From: Artemia franciscana
Lineage: Eukaryota; Arthropoda; Branchiopoda; Anostraca; Artemiidae
Reading direction: 5' to 3'
DNA length: 64,000 nt
NCBI RefSeq assembly: GCF_032884065.1
Contig: NW_027062649.1
Coordinates: 3,455,355 to 3,519,354 of the forward strand
The notes below the pieces were generated by a model that saw only the letters and a list, made by a program, of their open reading frames with translations, did not search any database and was not told where the DNA came from. Both the position numbers and the translations under genes were made by a program. Shown piece after piece: positions 29,201 to 41,276 of this stretch. Position 1 is the stretch's first letter. Each line of letters opens with the position of its first letter.

Positions 29201-30905
29201 AAAACAAAAAAAAAAAACACTGGAACAAGACAAGATTTTAAAAGAAGAGAAGTGACATACAAATTGGGATAGAGTTAAAAGAGAGACAAAAATTATTTAA
29301 CTGGAAAGACCGGACGAAATAATGCCTTTGCAGAAAGAAAAAGAGGGACATCCAAAGGGATGGAGTTCCATAATAGAATTGACTGATATACAGGAGACCT
29401 CTGAGCTGTTGTAGAGGATCGTTTTGGTAAAATAAATCGTCGAGAAGAATTACGCAAAGAAGAAAAGTACCTACCTGAGCCTGTCCTTGAGAAAAACTGC
29501 TGCAGGGTCAGTGGAAGAGTACCTAGAAAAGCAGAATGCGCTAAATAAAGAGTATTTTTACCTATAATATGATCCAGCGGAGCTATTCCAGTATCATTAT
29601 AAAGATCAGAGGAAGGGTAAAGCCGAGGGAGAAGAAAAATAGCCTTCACAGCCCTATTTTGGGCTCTTTGAAGTGAGCAGAGAAGAGATTTATTAGTATT
29701 GCCCCAGACAGAGCAGCAATAAGAAAGGTAAGGATGAATAAAAGCATGATAAAGAGAAACCATAATATCAGGAGGAAGAAATGAATTAATCCGGTGCAAC
29801 ATTGAAGACTGGCGGAGGATTAAGGAACGGGTGTGAGTTATATGCGGTTTAAAAGAAAGAAAACAGTCAAGATACACACCAAGAAGTTTCACCATAGTAG
29901 CTTGTGGTATAATATCATTCCCAAAAGTCAGGGTGATTGGCTCCCGTACGTCTCTCATGCGGTAAGGGGTCCTAAAGTTAATAATGTCAACAAGATTCCT
30001 TAAAACCTCACCCTTTTCCTCAACCAGATCCCCCCAGATATTTCTGTGTCTTCCTTTAATTTACTTGGGGTTACAATTTCCTCTAATTTAAAGTGGGATA
30101 TCCACGTCAAAGATATTGCCCATAAAGCTAATGCATTCAGGTCTCTCCTTAAGCTCTTGAATAAATTTAACGTCCCCCCCCCGCATCCCATTCTTTATGC
30201 ATCTATACTTCCCTTGTCCGGCCGCATCTTGAATATGCATGTCCAGTTTGGCATCTCCCTGATGAATCAGAAAAAATTGAATCCATTGAAAAGAGGGCCC
30301 TAAAAATAATTTTAAAATAATCTAAGGTACCATACTCACTCCTTCTAAAAAAGGCCAAGCTAGAAATTCTTGAGCGAACGACAGGAACGTTGTGCCTCCG
30401 TTTTGCAAAAAATGCAATAATAAACCTTGGCACAGAAAACATTTTCCCCAAAAGACACTCCCCTTCCAGACACTGTTTCTGAGCCTGTTCCTATCTTATC
30501 CCTCATTCGCTGCTTAACCTCTAGGTACGAAAAAACCTTTGTCCCCTTCTTTACTGATAAACCAACCCGCTAGTTCTCCTTTTTTTTTTCTTTGGTACTG
30601 GTGATATCCAAATTTTATATTCATGTGACTCTTTTGTTCCCTCCCCTTTGTTTATATGTTCTCTTTTAAACCTTTTCAATGCTAATTTTATCTCCTTCTT
30701 TTAGTTTTGTTGTACTTTTATTGCTTTAACCTTCTGACATTAAGGTTTTTCTTCCACTAATGAATGGCTTTGCCTTTTTGATTTTGTTGTTTTTAGCCAG
30801 TTTTTTAGTTGTTGTGCTATTTTTGTGATTTTTTTTTATTTTTACAGCTTTGACTCCAAGTGTGAATTTGGTCCTTTAGGGCTTGTAAGTAATTTTCTGA
30901 AATTA
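26290..30905 (+). mobile_element. Jockey/CR1-superfamily LINE, degenerate, interrupted (copy 2)
   Basis: Follows a LINE order: Pro-rich frames (26293-26860, possible ORF1), endonuclease remnants (AIAVFYSPNQNMDAK near 27330, GLFLVGGAN near 27440), then RT: FVSFDHQKAFDLVNHNILVEK (28672-28730), NGVPQGTVLGP (28850-28880), and, after the interruption at 29054-29990, LLGVTISSNLKWDIHVKDIA (30058-30117) and a PLSGRILNMHVQFGI thumb. Many stops; the YADD is gone. The 3' region ends near 30905. Confidence 0.75.
29054..29990 (-). mobile_element. Another LINE 3' end nested in the jockey-like copy
   Basis: Minus-strand frame of 221 codons (29293-29958) reads as an RT C-terminal part: TMVKLLGVYLDCFLSFKPHI, SLYHAFIHPYLSYCCSVWG, LQRAQNRAVKAIF, SILLWNSIPLDV. 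It ends in a 3' tail of six to seven ATTG/TTGA units (plus strand CAAT repeats, 29056-29083). The frame is intact, so this copy is younger than its host. Sequence on its two sides (ATTAAACCCCT and TTAAAACCTC) looks like a short imperfect target duplication. Confidence 0.85.
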
Positions 30906-31059
30906 AATATCTTATCAGTTTAATCAACATATACTGATATTCATTCCTGAAAGTTTTGATAATTTTTCATTTATGAAAGTAAGAAAAGTAAAAACATTTC
31001 AAACATATTTTTTATTTGCTTATTATATATTATTACAAAAAAAATAAATAAATAATACA

Positions 31060-32150
31060 TTGTGGCCACATTACTCTTTACTTAGGCAGCACTATTGTGC
31101 TGCCTATGACTTGACAAAGTTGAAAAAATGCCAAAATTATGGGATTGGATTGAGGACTCTGGCTTGGATTACATATTATCCAACAGATAGGCTGCAGAAT
31201 GTTAAGGTTGGTGCAGCCTTATCTAACCATTGTAGCGTTTTGAGTGGAATTCCTCAGAGTAGTTGTGTAGGACCAGTTCTGTAATGTGTATTTATAAATG
31301 ATTTGCCACAGGTAATTGAACATAGTAAAATAAAAATGTTTGCAGATGATGTAAAGCTTTACAGGATAATATCGTCCCCACAAGATGTGGCTCTTCTACA
31401 GGAGGATTTAAATGCACTTGTTAATTTGAGCAATTTAAATTCAGTGACTGCTAATCAGAAAAATTGTCTTGTGGTGAATTATCTAGTGAATGCAGTAGCA
31501 TACCAGTATTCTATTGGTGAAATTGTAATATGTTCTGTTGATTCCATTAGGGACCTTGGTATGGTTTTTGAGAATCAATTGAGGTTTGAAAAACAAGTAC
31601 TAGCTGTATCATATAAAGCTAATTACAGTTTGCTTTGTATCAAAAGAAGGTTTAACCTGCAAAGCTTTACTATGCTGCATAAGACAATGACATTACCAAT
31701 AGTTGAATACTGCACATCTGTGTGGTATCATACAAGAAAATCTGATTTACCAGCTTATTGAAAAAGAGCATAAGAATTTGTTCCTTATTTGAAATATTTG
31801 CCTTATGAGTGTAGGCTAAGGTGTTTGGGCGTACCATCTCTGTAATTCAGGAGGGATAGATTAAACCTAGTTAATAGATTTTAAATTATTAAAGATTTTT
31901 ACAATTTATCTTTTAGTGATTTCTTTCAGATTAGCCATTATTTACCCTCACGGCAGAACTTATGAAAATTGTATCAGAAAAAGGTTTTATGGAAGGTTGG
32001 ACAGGGTCATTTTGTAAATTGGTCCATTGAATCATGGAACATGTTACCTGACTATGTTGTCTCAAGAAAGAAATAATGTTACAGCTTTGGTTGAAACCTC
32101 TTTTCATGAAGGGCAGTATATAGAACCATAATATTTACGGCATCTGTATG
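31060..32150 (+). mobile_element. CR1-like LINE, RT domain fragment
   Basis: Contains VLSGIPQSSCVGPVL with a stop, then FINDLPQVIEHSKIKMFADD (catalytic FADD near 31340), SIRDLGMVFENQLRFEKQV, TMTLPIVEYCTSVWY and a degraded tail with 'MLPDYVV'. Both ends of the ORF are missing and stops interrupt it. It differs from the CR1 family at 45640. Confidence 0.8.
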
Positions 32151-33080
32151 ATTTGTTTTACTTGATGCCCCTAAGAAAAGTTTAATGAATTTATCTTTAT
32201 GTCCATTCTGGTGTATTCACTTATTTTGCAATGTTTTCAGCCTAAGGAATTTATTAGTTAATTGTGCACCAATCAATATGCAGGGGTTCAGTTATTGTCT
32301 TTTGTTTACAGTTGCTTATTGTTTTATTCACTGTTAATTTGTAACAAGACAAGCTTATGGCTTACTCCATTTTTTTTAAATTAAATTAAATAATAAATAT
32401 ATTTCCATTGTAAATCCTTTTGATCAAGATTAGCTTGGTATTTTTTAGTATTTTGTCAGTCAACTCAATATGTTTCTATAAAACAAAACAATAAAATTAT
32501 AAAACAATTTGCATAACTTAGTCAAAAGAATTAAAAACAGATTCAAGTATTATGCTAAGACTTGGGATAAAATTCTAAATGAAAAGTAAGTCTTTTTCTT
32601 AGCTATCATATTTGAAAAAAAAGAGTCAATTTGGAGTTTGATTGGTAAGCTACTACTTTTTTTTTATTATAGTGTTTGCTTCAGAAGAGCCACTTTCTTA
32701 TTCTATTGGCCTACCGAGATTAATATGCCTAAAACTTACTAGACTATGCTACTAAAACTAAGGTAAACAAGCAGAATTGGCTCTCCAGAAGGAGACATTC
32801 TAATATAAAAAAGAGTGATTTTAATATTGAGAATAGTGTGGTTTTTTAAGATTAAAGTTGCATCTGAAACAATTCACTCCCTGGTGGTCCGATATATAAC
32901 CTTTGGATAGCCTTGGCCTATATAGGCTTAGGCAATCAAATAAATAAAAAATAGAAACAGAAAAAATCTTAATTTATAATATGCCATAGTACATATTTAA
33001 CGGATATTCACCATACAACTAATACAAAATAGTATAGTTTACATATAGAGAAATAATTCCTTAGCCAATCATTGTATTAA
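32150..33080. other. No recognised gene
   Basis: A/T-rich spacer before the first palindrome array. Confidence 0.4.
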
Positions 33081-34530
33081 ATTTTTTTAGCCAACTAGGT
33101 GGCTAAAATTGATGAAAGTGCATATACACGAATCTTTAAATATGCCAACCAGTTGGCTATTAGATCTCATCTCTATTTAAATTTTAGCCTAAATTACCCA
33201 ACTATTCATCTAACAATAGAATTAAATATAGACTATTAACTATTAAACTAGCTAACTAGTTGGCTATTAATATCCAGGTAACAATTATAAACTTTAGTTT
33301 AAAATAGCAAACTAGTCAGCCATCAACAAAATTTACAATCCACAATAGCTAACTAGTTTGCCTATATATCTTTGTTTAGATTAGCCAAACGATTAGCATA
33401 GATTTATTTCGCTTTTTTTAAATTAGAAGAACCAACAAACGAACAATAATATTGCTGGGAAATGGTACTAACTTTCTAGCTCTTTTCTCATTCCAAAAAC
33501 TTGACCTCGATTTCATAGCTTCAGGCCAAATAAATTACCAGACCATTAAAAGGAAGGATCATCAGTAGAAAAAACCATCTCCCCAAATACAAAAGAAATG
33601 CCTATACCCCTTCCACCCTCTGTTTAAAGAAAAATTTAGCACTCATTAGAAAACAAACCTAGTTCACTACTTTTTTTATGTGAATTCAAATTTTTTTACA
33701 ATTCTAACTGATTTTCAGTTTTTCTGCTGATAAGAATGCAATAGTGACAGTCTCCCTACAAATACTAAATTAAGAGCCTGACCTGATCATCTTCAAAGAT
33801 TGCCCTCTATTAAGCTGAGCTTGTTAAAGATCAGGTGATTGTGAGTGTTTAAAAACATTGCTTATGTCCTGTGGGCAACAGCCCAGAAGCAATATCAACA
33901 ACAACAACACATGCAAAGACTCAATTCTGTAGCCAACTGGTTTGCCATTTCAGATTTTTATGTATACTCAAACTGTTCTTCAATAACCAACTGGCTGGCT
34001 TTAATTAGGACATTTATACATAAAGTGGTTTAATATTAGCCAAGTAGTCCAAACAGTATGTAGAGATGATGAATGGAAAGCAAGATATTCCACATCCACA
34101 ATTCCAACCCCTGCTGGCCAACTATACCAAAATGATGGGAAAAAAATCTAAATTAATGGGCACTTTCAATCAATTATAATTGCACTCTGCTAAAATAATC
34201 ACATTTTTTCTTTATCCTGGCCATCTCTGTTCTAAACCCCATTTCCCTGACCCTCTAATTACTCCCTTTTCCTTAAATGAAGTCAAGTCAACAACCTAGT
34301 CCCTACCCCCCCCCCCTTGTCAAACAAAGAATTTTTAGCCCTTGTTGGCAGACAATCCTAGTTTGCTAAGTTCCTTTCCTGTATATACATAGACTCACTT
34401 CAGTAGCCAACCAGTTTGCTATTTTATATTTTTGTGCATACTTAAACTGTTTTTCAATAGCTGACTGGTTGGCTATATTTTGGACGTTTTTAAATAAAGC
34501 GGTTTGTATTAGCCATGTAGTCTTAACATT
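33080..34530. repeat. Array 1 of the TAGCCAACTAGTTGGCTA palindrome
   Basis: Imperfect copies of an 18-bp palindrome, consensus TAGCCAACTAGTTGGCTA, lie near 33088, 33142, 33249, 33305, 33346, 33382, 33930, 33984, 34403 and 34458. Spacers differ in length and sequence. Blocks at 33920-34050 and 34390-34530 resemble each other beyond the palindrome (ATACTYAAACTGTTYTTCAA, then a GACATTT/GACGTTT and AAAGYGGTTT), showing a larger repeat unit. Confidence 0.8.
34063..34190 (+). repeat. Direct repeat flanking the CR1 copy (left)
   Basis: GATGATGAATGGAAAGCAAG and the next 100 bp (CCAAAATGATGGG, AAATCTAAATTAATGGGCAC) recur, diverged, at 38045-38165. It is part of the larger unit of the palindrome arrays. 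Confidence 0.7.
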
Positions 34531-34899
34531 GTTAGTTTTATGTTGGTAAACAAATGCACATTACAGTGAAAAGAAATGAATGAATTATTGACTCTATTGT
34601 GAGACAAAGACATTACTACTAGCTTCTGTTTATTACAAGTAATTAATTAACACTTAATGTGTCTTTTCAAATGGGTTTGTTTTACCAGTAAATTATCTTC
34701 CTTTTTCCTGTAAACGGACTCATAATCTTCAATTCGCAGAGGATGTGGATCATCATTGCAGTGGTATCAACAATTGTCAATGCAGTGTTGCTGATACAAC
34801 ATTGTCAGTTCTATATTTTCTGGTGTGCCCAAATGAATATTTAATTAACCCCCACGAACACAAAGTTATATAATAAATATTAGAGACTTATATAAATAG

Positions 34900-37800
34900 T
34901 TTATAGACATTAAGTGAAGTATGAAGCCCTGTTTCGTTTCTTGGGTAGTGGCCATGATATAGGTCGTTTTTCAACTCTGCACATTGTTATTTGTCCATAA
35001 CTTGCCACCAAGCATTTGCCAATTTTTCCAAGAGTTATGGCTGATAACAAACGGGCGCGTTCTAGTCCAGTAAAAGGACAGGACAAATGACTGTCTTGTG
35101 CAGTTAATTTAAGTGAGGAATCAATTGCTATGAATATTGATGATTGTAATTGCTGGTTATTTATTGAATGTCTTGAGCTATGAGAATCAGAATACATCTT
35201 ACTTACAAAAATGACTCATCCCATGTATTGTCAATGGAAATGTCCAATGTGCAAGGAAACACCCAAGCAAGCAATGTTAATGCCTCCAGGATTGTACGAG
35301 TTGTTGATATCTCAATTAAGAACTCTCTTAGTGGTTTCAAGAATGCAGTAAAGACCCTGGATGTTAAGATTAAGTTGATTTGAACTTAAAGCAGAAATTG
35401 ACACTCAGTCTAAGGCAATTGAAGGTAGGATTCATACTCTTGAGCAATCCTCAGAAATGGTAAAGGACAATAACACCTTAAAAGACTTGGTGACCACCAA
35501 AGTATAGAAGCTTTAGATGAACAGTTCTAAAATCGCGAAAAGACAATGATTGCCAAGGATTGTAAAAGGCAAAAAAGAAAACTTGATATAGAGGTCATTC
35601 AAATTCCTCCACAAACTGATGATGCCTGATTTGTACATGATTAGTTATCTAATGATTATGAAATCCTTGATGTTATTGTCCTAAATGTTTGCAGACTAGG
35701 GAACATAACAACCATGATAGGACCCGGAACTGAACATCCTATTCCAAATATCTTATCAGTGGCTAATTTCAAAATAAAGAACCTACTCCTTCAGAAATCT
35801 TTTGAAAGAAATACCATTCAATTTAGAAATGACATGTCAAAGCATGATTGTGAAAAAAGGCAAAGATTGTATGAAGAACTGCATAAGAGAAGATTGAATA
35901 GGGAAGTGGCAATAGTAATCAGAGGAAATAAGATTGTGTCAAAAAACTCCCACACCCTTGCAACACATTAGTCACCATTGCAAGAGAATGTCATGGAATC
36001 ATAGATATATCTGGTACCCCTTTAAGACTTGTAAATAGTTCTATAAGTAGTGTTTTCATTTGTGATAGTACTAGTGAAATTGGCTCTATGAAATATACAG
36101 AAACTGAATTGTATGTTAGTGCTAGATCAGATAAAAGAAATTATGAACCCATATTGGATACCATTTCTTATAAATCATAAATTCTGCATCAAGTGAAGCT
36201 AGTGTTGACAATATTATTATTAAAGGACTTGTGGTACTATACAATAATGAATACTGTATTGCTACAAAGATGAATAGAATTAAGTTGGTGATGTCAACAA
36301 GACATGCCTTTACTGAGGTGAAACCAAGACATACTGCATTTGCTCTTACTGATATATAAATTCAAGTACCTGGGTTTGAGCTACTCACCAATCTGTCAAA
36401 GCCAAATTTGAGCAAACATGGATAACAATTCTGCAGCAAAGTCTCCCTGTAGTCATAGTTGTTTTTGTTGGAGTCCCAGCTTCCCTTGTCAGACAAGTTC
36501 CCTTCCAGTAATTGCATATTCTATTAATAATGTGATGAATCAATATTACAAGAATGTTCTTATTGTTGGAGATTTTAATTTGCCAGAATTAAAGTGGATT
36601 CATGGGTTTGCTGTCACAGAAAGGGTTGAAAACCCAAATGACCCACTCCTAAAATGCCTTCATGAACATTTGCTATACCAAGCAATTGATTTTCTGACCA
36701 GGTATAGAAGTGGGAAGAAACCAACCCTGCTATAACTTTTGTTTATTAATGACAACAATATGCTCATTAGTGTTGATTCAAAACGACCATTTGGAGCAAG
36801 TGACATGTTGCAATTACTTGTAGGCTTAAGTTGTAACCAAAAAAAGGATCATTGGATTAAGTAAGTAATTGCATGCAAAAACATTCAGTAATTTCCTAGA
36901 AAAGAAGACCCAAAACCCTACTGTTAATCACTTATGATGGCAAGCAAGCTGTGCATAAAAAGAAGAAGCATTGGAGCAAATACAAAAGTAAACCCTTCCA
37001 TGAGAAGTTTAAACAAACCCAAAATAAAGTTAGGTATCTCACAAGTAAACTTGATAGAGTATGAAGAGGGATTGGAATTTGATTCAAAATCTAACCCTAA
37101 GAAATTTTGGATGCATGCTTCAACTTGGAAACCAGGGAGACACTCAGTTATGGAACTACTTATGAATGGCAACACATTTAATCCCCAAAAGCTATAGCAG
37201 CTGAATTGACTAGTCAATTTAAGTCAGTGTTCACACCTCCAGATGACACCCCCTTACCAGAAGCACCAGAATATTCTATTGAAGAACCATTGCAAAAGAT
37301 AACTGTGGGTGCCTCTGATGTGGAGAGTTCACTGAAGCTACTTAATCCTAACAAATCCATTGATCCTGATAAACTTGACTCACAAATATTGAAAAAAACT
37401 CATGCGGAAATAGCTCTTCCCCTTACAAACATGTTTAAGAAGTCTCTTGATGCTGAGTAGATTCCTCATGATTGGCAGCTGAGAGAGACTTGGGGGTAAT
37501 AATTGATAAAGGATTAAAACTCACTGTGCACATACAGACAGCTGTAGCCAAAGCACTCCAAACCCTTGGCATTATAAAAAAGACAATTACTAGTAGGTCA
37601 CCTATGGTGATGACTAAATTATATAAGGCCTAATTTTGAGTTTGGTGTGTGTGTTGCTAGCCCTCTCAACAAAGGTGAACTTCCCACTCTTGTCTACATG
37701 CATAACAGTGGTGATATTAATATGATGCATAAGTGCCTGAATTCTAACTCTCCATTAAATGAACCATTTCAGCTTGATCAATCTAACAGAACTAGGGGGC

Positions 37801-37980
37801 ATATTTGGAAACTATATTAAAAGAGAGCTGCCACTAGACTACACAATAACTTCTCCACAAACAGAATAGTGAGTTTGAGCATTGCTGCTTTTAAAAGAGC
37901 CACTGATGGAGAAAGGTCATCAAAGCCAAAACAAACTGAGTGGGATGACATTGAGACATCCAACCATCATCATCATTAAT
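34900..37980 (+). mobile_element. CR1-like LINE with the RT core deleted
   Basis: ORF1-like coiled-coil frames (35180-35970, including KRQRLYEELHKRRLNREVAI) are followed by endonuclease remnants (VLIVGDFNLPELKWI near 36555) and the RT N-terminal part (37206-37460: SLKLLNPNKSIDPDKLDSQI, FKKSLDAE then stop, IPHDW). Directly after this comes ETWGVIIDKGLKLTVHIQ, which belongs far downstream in RT; the fingers and palm with YADD are absent, so an internal deletion lies near 37480. The tail to 37980 is full of stops. ORF1 and order match the CR1 element at 45640-50090. Confidence 0.82.
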
Positions 37981-38044
37981 CAGTGATTCTACAGTATTTA
38001 AACATTAAGTTGCTGGACAATACAATTTAAGGTTTATGTTTATA

Positions 38045-38165
38045 GATGATGAATGGAAAGTAAGTTGTTCCAGATTCCCAACTCTGACCTCTACCAGTCA
38101 ATAATAGAAAAATGATGGGGAAGAGAAAATCTAATTTAATTGGTACTTCAAATAACTTTGATAGC
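38045..38165 (+). repeat. Direct repeat flanking the CR1 copy (right)
   Basis: Counterpart of 34063-34190, beginning GATGATGAATGGAAAGTAAG. The CR1 copy lies between the two. Confidence 0.7.
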
Positions 38166-39240
38166 TGAGTATTTTGCCATTTTAAACTAAAATTTATATA
38201 GACATGGGATATCAGTATCCAACTGGTTAGCTAATTGTATAAAGTATAGCCTATACAGTTCTCTTAACTGGCAAATTCCAGCAGAAGTGTATATATATAT
38301 ACAAGATATCTAATGGCCAAATGGTTGGCTAATCTAGACATATCTATGTAGCCAAGAATTTAATAGCAAACTAGCTAGCTAATTAGGAAATTTATTGATA
38401 GCTTACTGATTGGACATTTTAAAATAAAATTTATATATTCACAAGGTTATTAATAGCCAGCTAGTAGGCTAATTCTATAAAGTATAGACAGTCCTCTTAT
38501 TATCTGACTAGTTGGCTAACTCAGGCTGAAGTATATATATTGGTGAGATCTAATAACTAACTGGTTGGCTAATCTAAACCTCTGAAACTTTATTGATAGC
38601 TTACTCATTGGTTATTTTAAACTAAAGTTCATATATACATGGGATATTAATTGCCAACTAGTCAGCTAATTCTATAACGTTTTCTTATTAACTGACTAGT
38701 TGGCTAATTAAGGCTGAAGTGTATATATAGGTGAGATCTAATAGCCAACTTGCTGGCTAATATAAAATTGTGTATATTGTTAAGACTTCAATGGCAAACT
38801 AGTTAGGTAATTTTACTGTATACTAGAAACCTTAATGATAGTTCACTAATTTGCTATTTTAAACTAAAGCTTATATATACTTGGGATACTAATAGCAAAC
38901 TAGTCACCTAACTACACAAGTGTAATAGACATTTTATTGATAGGCCTAGCTGACTCGTTGGCTATTTTAAAATAAAGTTTATGTATGCCTGGAATACTAA
39001 TAGCCAACTAGTTAGCTAAATTAATAGCCTATTATGTATATAAGTCTAATATTAGCTTACTAGTTGGTTTATTAAGGCTAAAATGTATACATAGATGAGA
39101 TCTAATAGCCAACTGAATAGCTAATTTAAAGATTCTAGAGATATACACTGTCATTCATATTAGCCACCTATTTGGCTACTTGCCTAGAGATTTTGGGCAA
39201 GGCTTATATTGATGGACCATTCAGGTAGCTAAGAATCAAG
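38158..39240. repeat. Array 2 of the TAGCCAACTAGTTGGCTA palindrome
   Basis: About 18 imperfect copies of the 18-bp palindrome, spaced roughly 35-80 bp. Larger units begin TTTATTGATAGCTTACT and continue with a TTTTAAACTAAAGTT stretch, then ATACATGGGATA; starts fall near 38158, 38391, 38588, 38828 and 38934, with uneven lengths of about 105-240 bp. Many palindromes contain the self-complementary core ACTAGT. No open frame crosses the array. Confidence 0.85.
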
Positions 39241-39465
39241 CTTACCAATATAGTTAGAATTATACCCTGAATCCAAATTTAATATGCATTTGCATTGGAA
39301 ATTAACTTTACCTCACACAAATATATAACCATTCAGGGTATGTTTACACATTAGGGAGGAAGGGGGTCTAAATTTCATTTCCAATGCAAATGAAAGTTAA
39401 TTTGGATTCAGGGTGCCATTCTAACAATAGAAGTAAGTTTATTTCTTAGCTACCTCAATAGACCA
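39235..39465. repeat. Fold-back repeat, about 50-bp arms
   Basis: The left arm, from TTAGAAT through CCCTGAATCCAAATT to GCATTTGCATTGGAAAT, is inverted at ATTTCCAATGCAAATG through AATTTGGATTCAGGG to ATTCTAA. The loop is about 75 bp. Confidence 0.8.
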
Positions 39466-39872
39466 TTATTATAAATTTTACCCAATTCTTTTTTTCTACA
39501 TGTAATGTTTGTTTTTTTCTAAATTTATGACAGTTCATTTAACTGACTTACAACTAAAGTGAACATGCCCCTTGATACCTTTTGTAATGTTCTATATAAA
39601 TATAATTATTGCTTCTACTACAAATTCAAATTCAAGCACTTTTTAACCTAACCCAACCTGACCTATACTAACCTTATTATAAATAATGATAAATGTTTAG
39701 TTTTGTTCCAAGTGCTCTAAAGTGTGTATTTCTGTATATAGCAAGATATTGATGATTGCATATTGCTTCTCTGTCATTATTAGGGAAGCACATCCATTTC
39801 TGGTTGACTCTCCTCCTCCATGGGGCAAACTAAATATGCATGAAGTGGGCTTGCTTGCAGGTAACATTACCT

Positions 39873-40055
39873 ATAGAGCAAAGTGTATTAGTCCATGAGC
39901 CCTGCAGGTAGCAGGGCAAGGTCTGTACTCTATATTTATTCCACAAAGAGGGATAAAAAACTCAAATTATGTTTATTAAATAGGCCTAAATATAGAATAT
40001 AGACCTTGCCCTGCTGCCTGCAGGGCTCATAGACAAATATGCTTTGCTCACTGAA
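39873..40055. repeat. Fold-back repeat with strong hairpin, about 70-bp arms
   Basis: Left arm AGAGCAAAG ... CATGAGCCCTGCAGG ... GCAGGGCAAGGTCT; right arm AGACCTTGCCCTGCTG ... CCTGCAGGGCTCATAG ... CTTTGCTCA. The arms are about 90% complementary around a 40-bp AT-rich loop. No coding content. Confidence 0.85.
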
Positions 40056-40189
40056 AAAATGTAGCAATATTTTTTGAAAACAACCTGAAAAAAATGTAGT
40101 ATTATTTTGTTAAAAACAAGTAATAACTCATATTTTAATTGAAAATTTGTCATTTTGATATGCAGATACATTTCCTAAATTTTGAAAAA

Positions 40190-40500
40190 AAAAACATTAA
40201 TATGGCTCAGAATTCTGCTCAAATAACAGAAATTGTATTTTCAGAACTAAAGGCAGAGAAAAAGCTACTGGTAACTGAAAGTTAAGGTAAAATGTTGTTT
40301 CATCCAAATTTCAATTGGTATAGACCTGTCATGTAGGCAAATTTCAGGGCCCTCTAGAGGGAGAAGGAGTGGAGGTGGGTACTTATAAATACCTCCCAGG
40401 AATATACTTTAGCCTGTAGACCCATCCTTAAAAGTCTTAGTTTCCTAACCTAACCCCTTTCCAAGATAGCAAGAAGTCATTAAACTAGAATTTTACCAAG
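40190..40500 (+). repeat. Dispersed repeat, about 310 bp (direct copy 1)
   Basis: From AATATGGCTCAGAATTCTGC to AGAATTTTACCAAG. It recurs in the same orientation at 44715-45025 and inverted in part at 44395-44575. Confidence 0.85.
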
Positions 40501-41268
40501 AAGGCATCAAGTAGTGTGTTCACTTTATTGGTAAGTCAGTTATATAAACTGTCATAATTTTACCTGTTTTATTTATATAGGCTATAATAAACTATACTAT
40601 TTTCTATTAGCCATTACGTGGTATCCTGAGCTTGTAATCAGCACAATCACTCAGGCTAGACTGGATATCTTTGAGTCCTCACACCAGATAGGCCTACCCA
40701 TTATACAATGGACCAAACCATGGAAACAATAATAGAGACAGGCTATTACTTAAAATATGTAAGGGTCAATAAGGTATGGGGGTTGCATTGTCAAGGTAAC
40801 AACTGTAGGCTTATGTTCAAATAGAGAATAGAATAAGACATTCTGTAACATATAGGCCAGCACCCCCCCCCCCTTTATAAAATTCAGGAAAAATCTCTCA
40901 TTCATACTCCCTCGGAAATTCTTAAATTCAGGACTAAATTTCTCATTCATACCCCTTTAGTAAATTTCAAATTAGAAAAAGATTTAAAGTTAAGTCTTAT
41001 AGACTCTGGAATTTAGCAGTTCTTCAATACTTTATGGGCTAAGTGTCTTTAAACACAAGTCAAACAAAGAGTAGAAATGTTTCTTTTGAATCAACCAATC
41101 AAAATCAAGTCTACTAATGATTCATATGAAACTTTGAACTCAAAGAGAAAATACTTCTTTTTTGTCTCTTGGGAGTGGAAACTGGTACTTTTAAATTTCA
41201 TCTTAAAAAGAGTAACAGCGAAATTGTTTTTACTGACATCTTCAACACATTTTGATTCAAAGATCAGT
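40500..41268. other. No recognised gene
   Basis: A/T-rich, with a short poly-C run near 40864-40874. Confidence 0.4.
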
Positions 41269-41276
41269 AGACCCAT
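41269..41276. repeat. Target-site duplication of the hAT element (left)
   Basis: AGACCCAT, identical to 43923-43930. An 8-bp duplication is the hAT superfamily size. Confidence 0.9.

Noticed and set aside
38158..39240. CRISPR-like array of palindromic repeats and spacers
   Set aside because: Repeat copies are imperfect, spacing is irregular, spacers themselves recur as larger units, no cas genes exist, and the window is eukaryotic.
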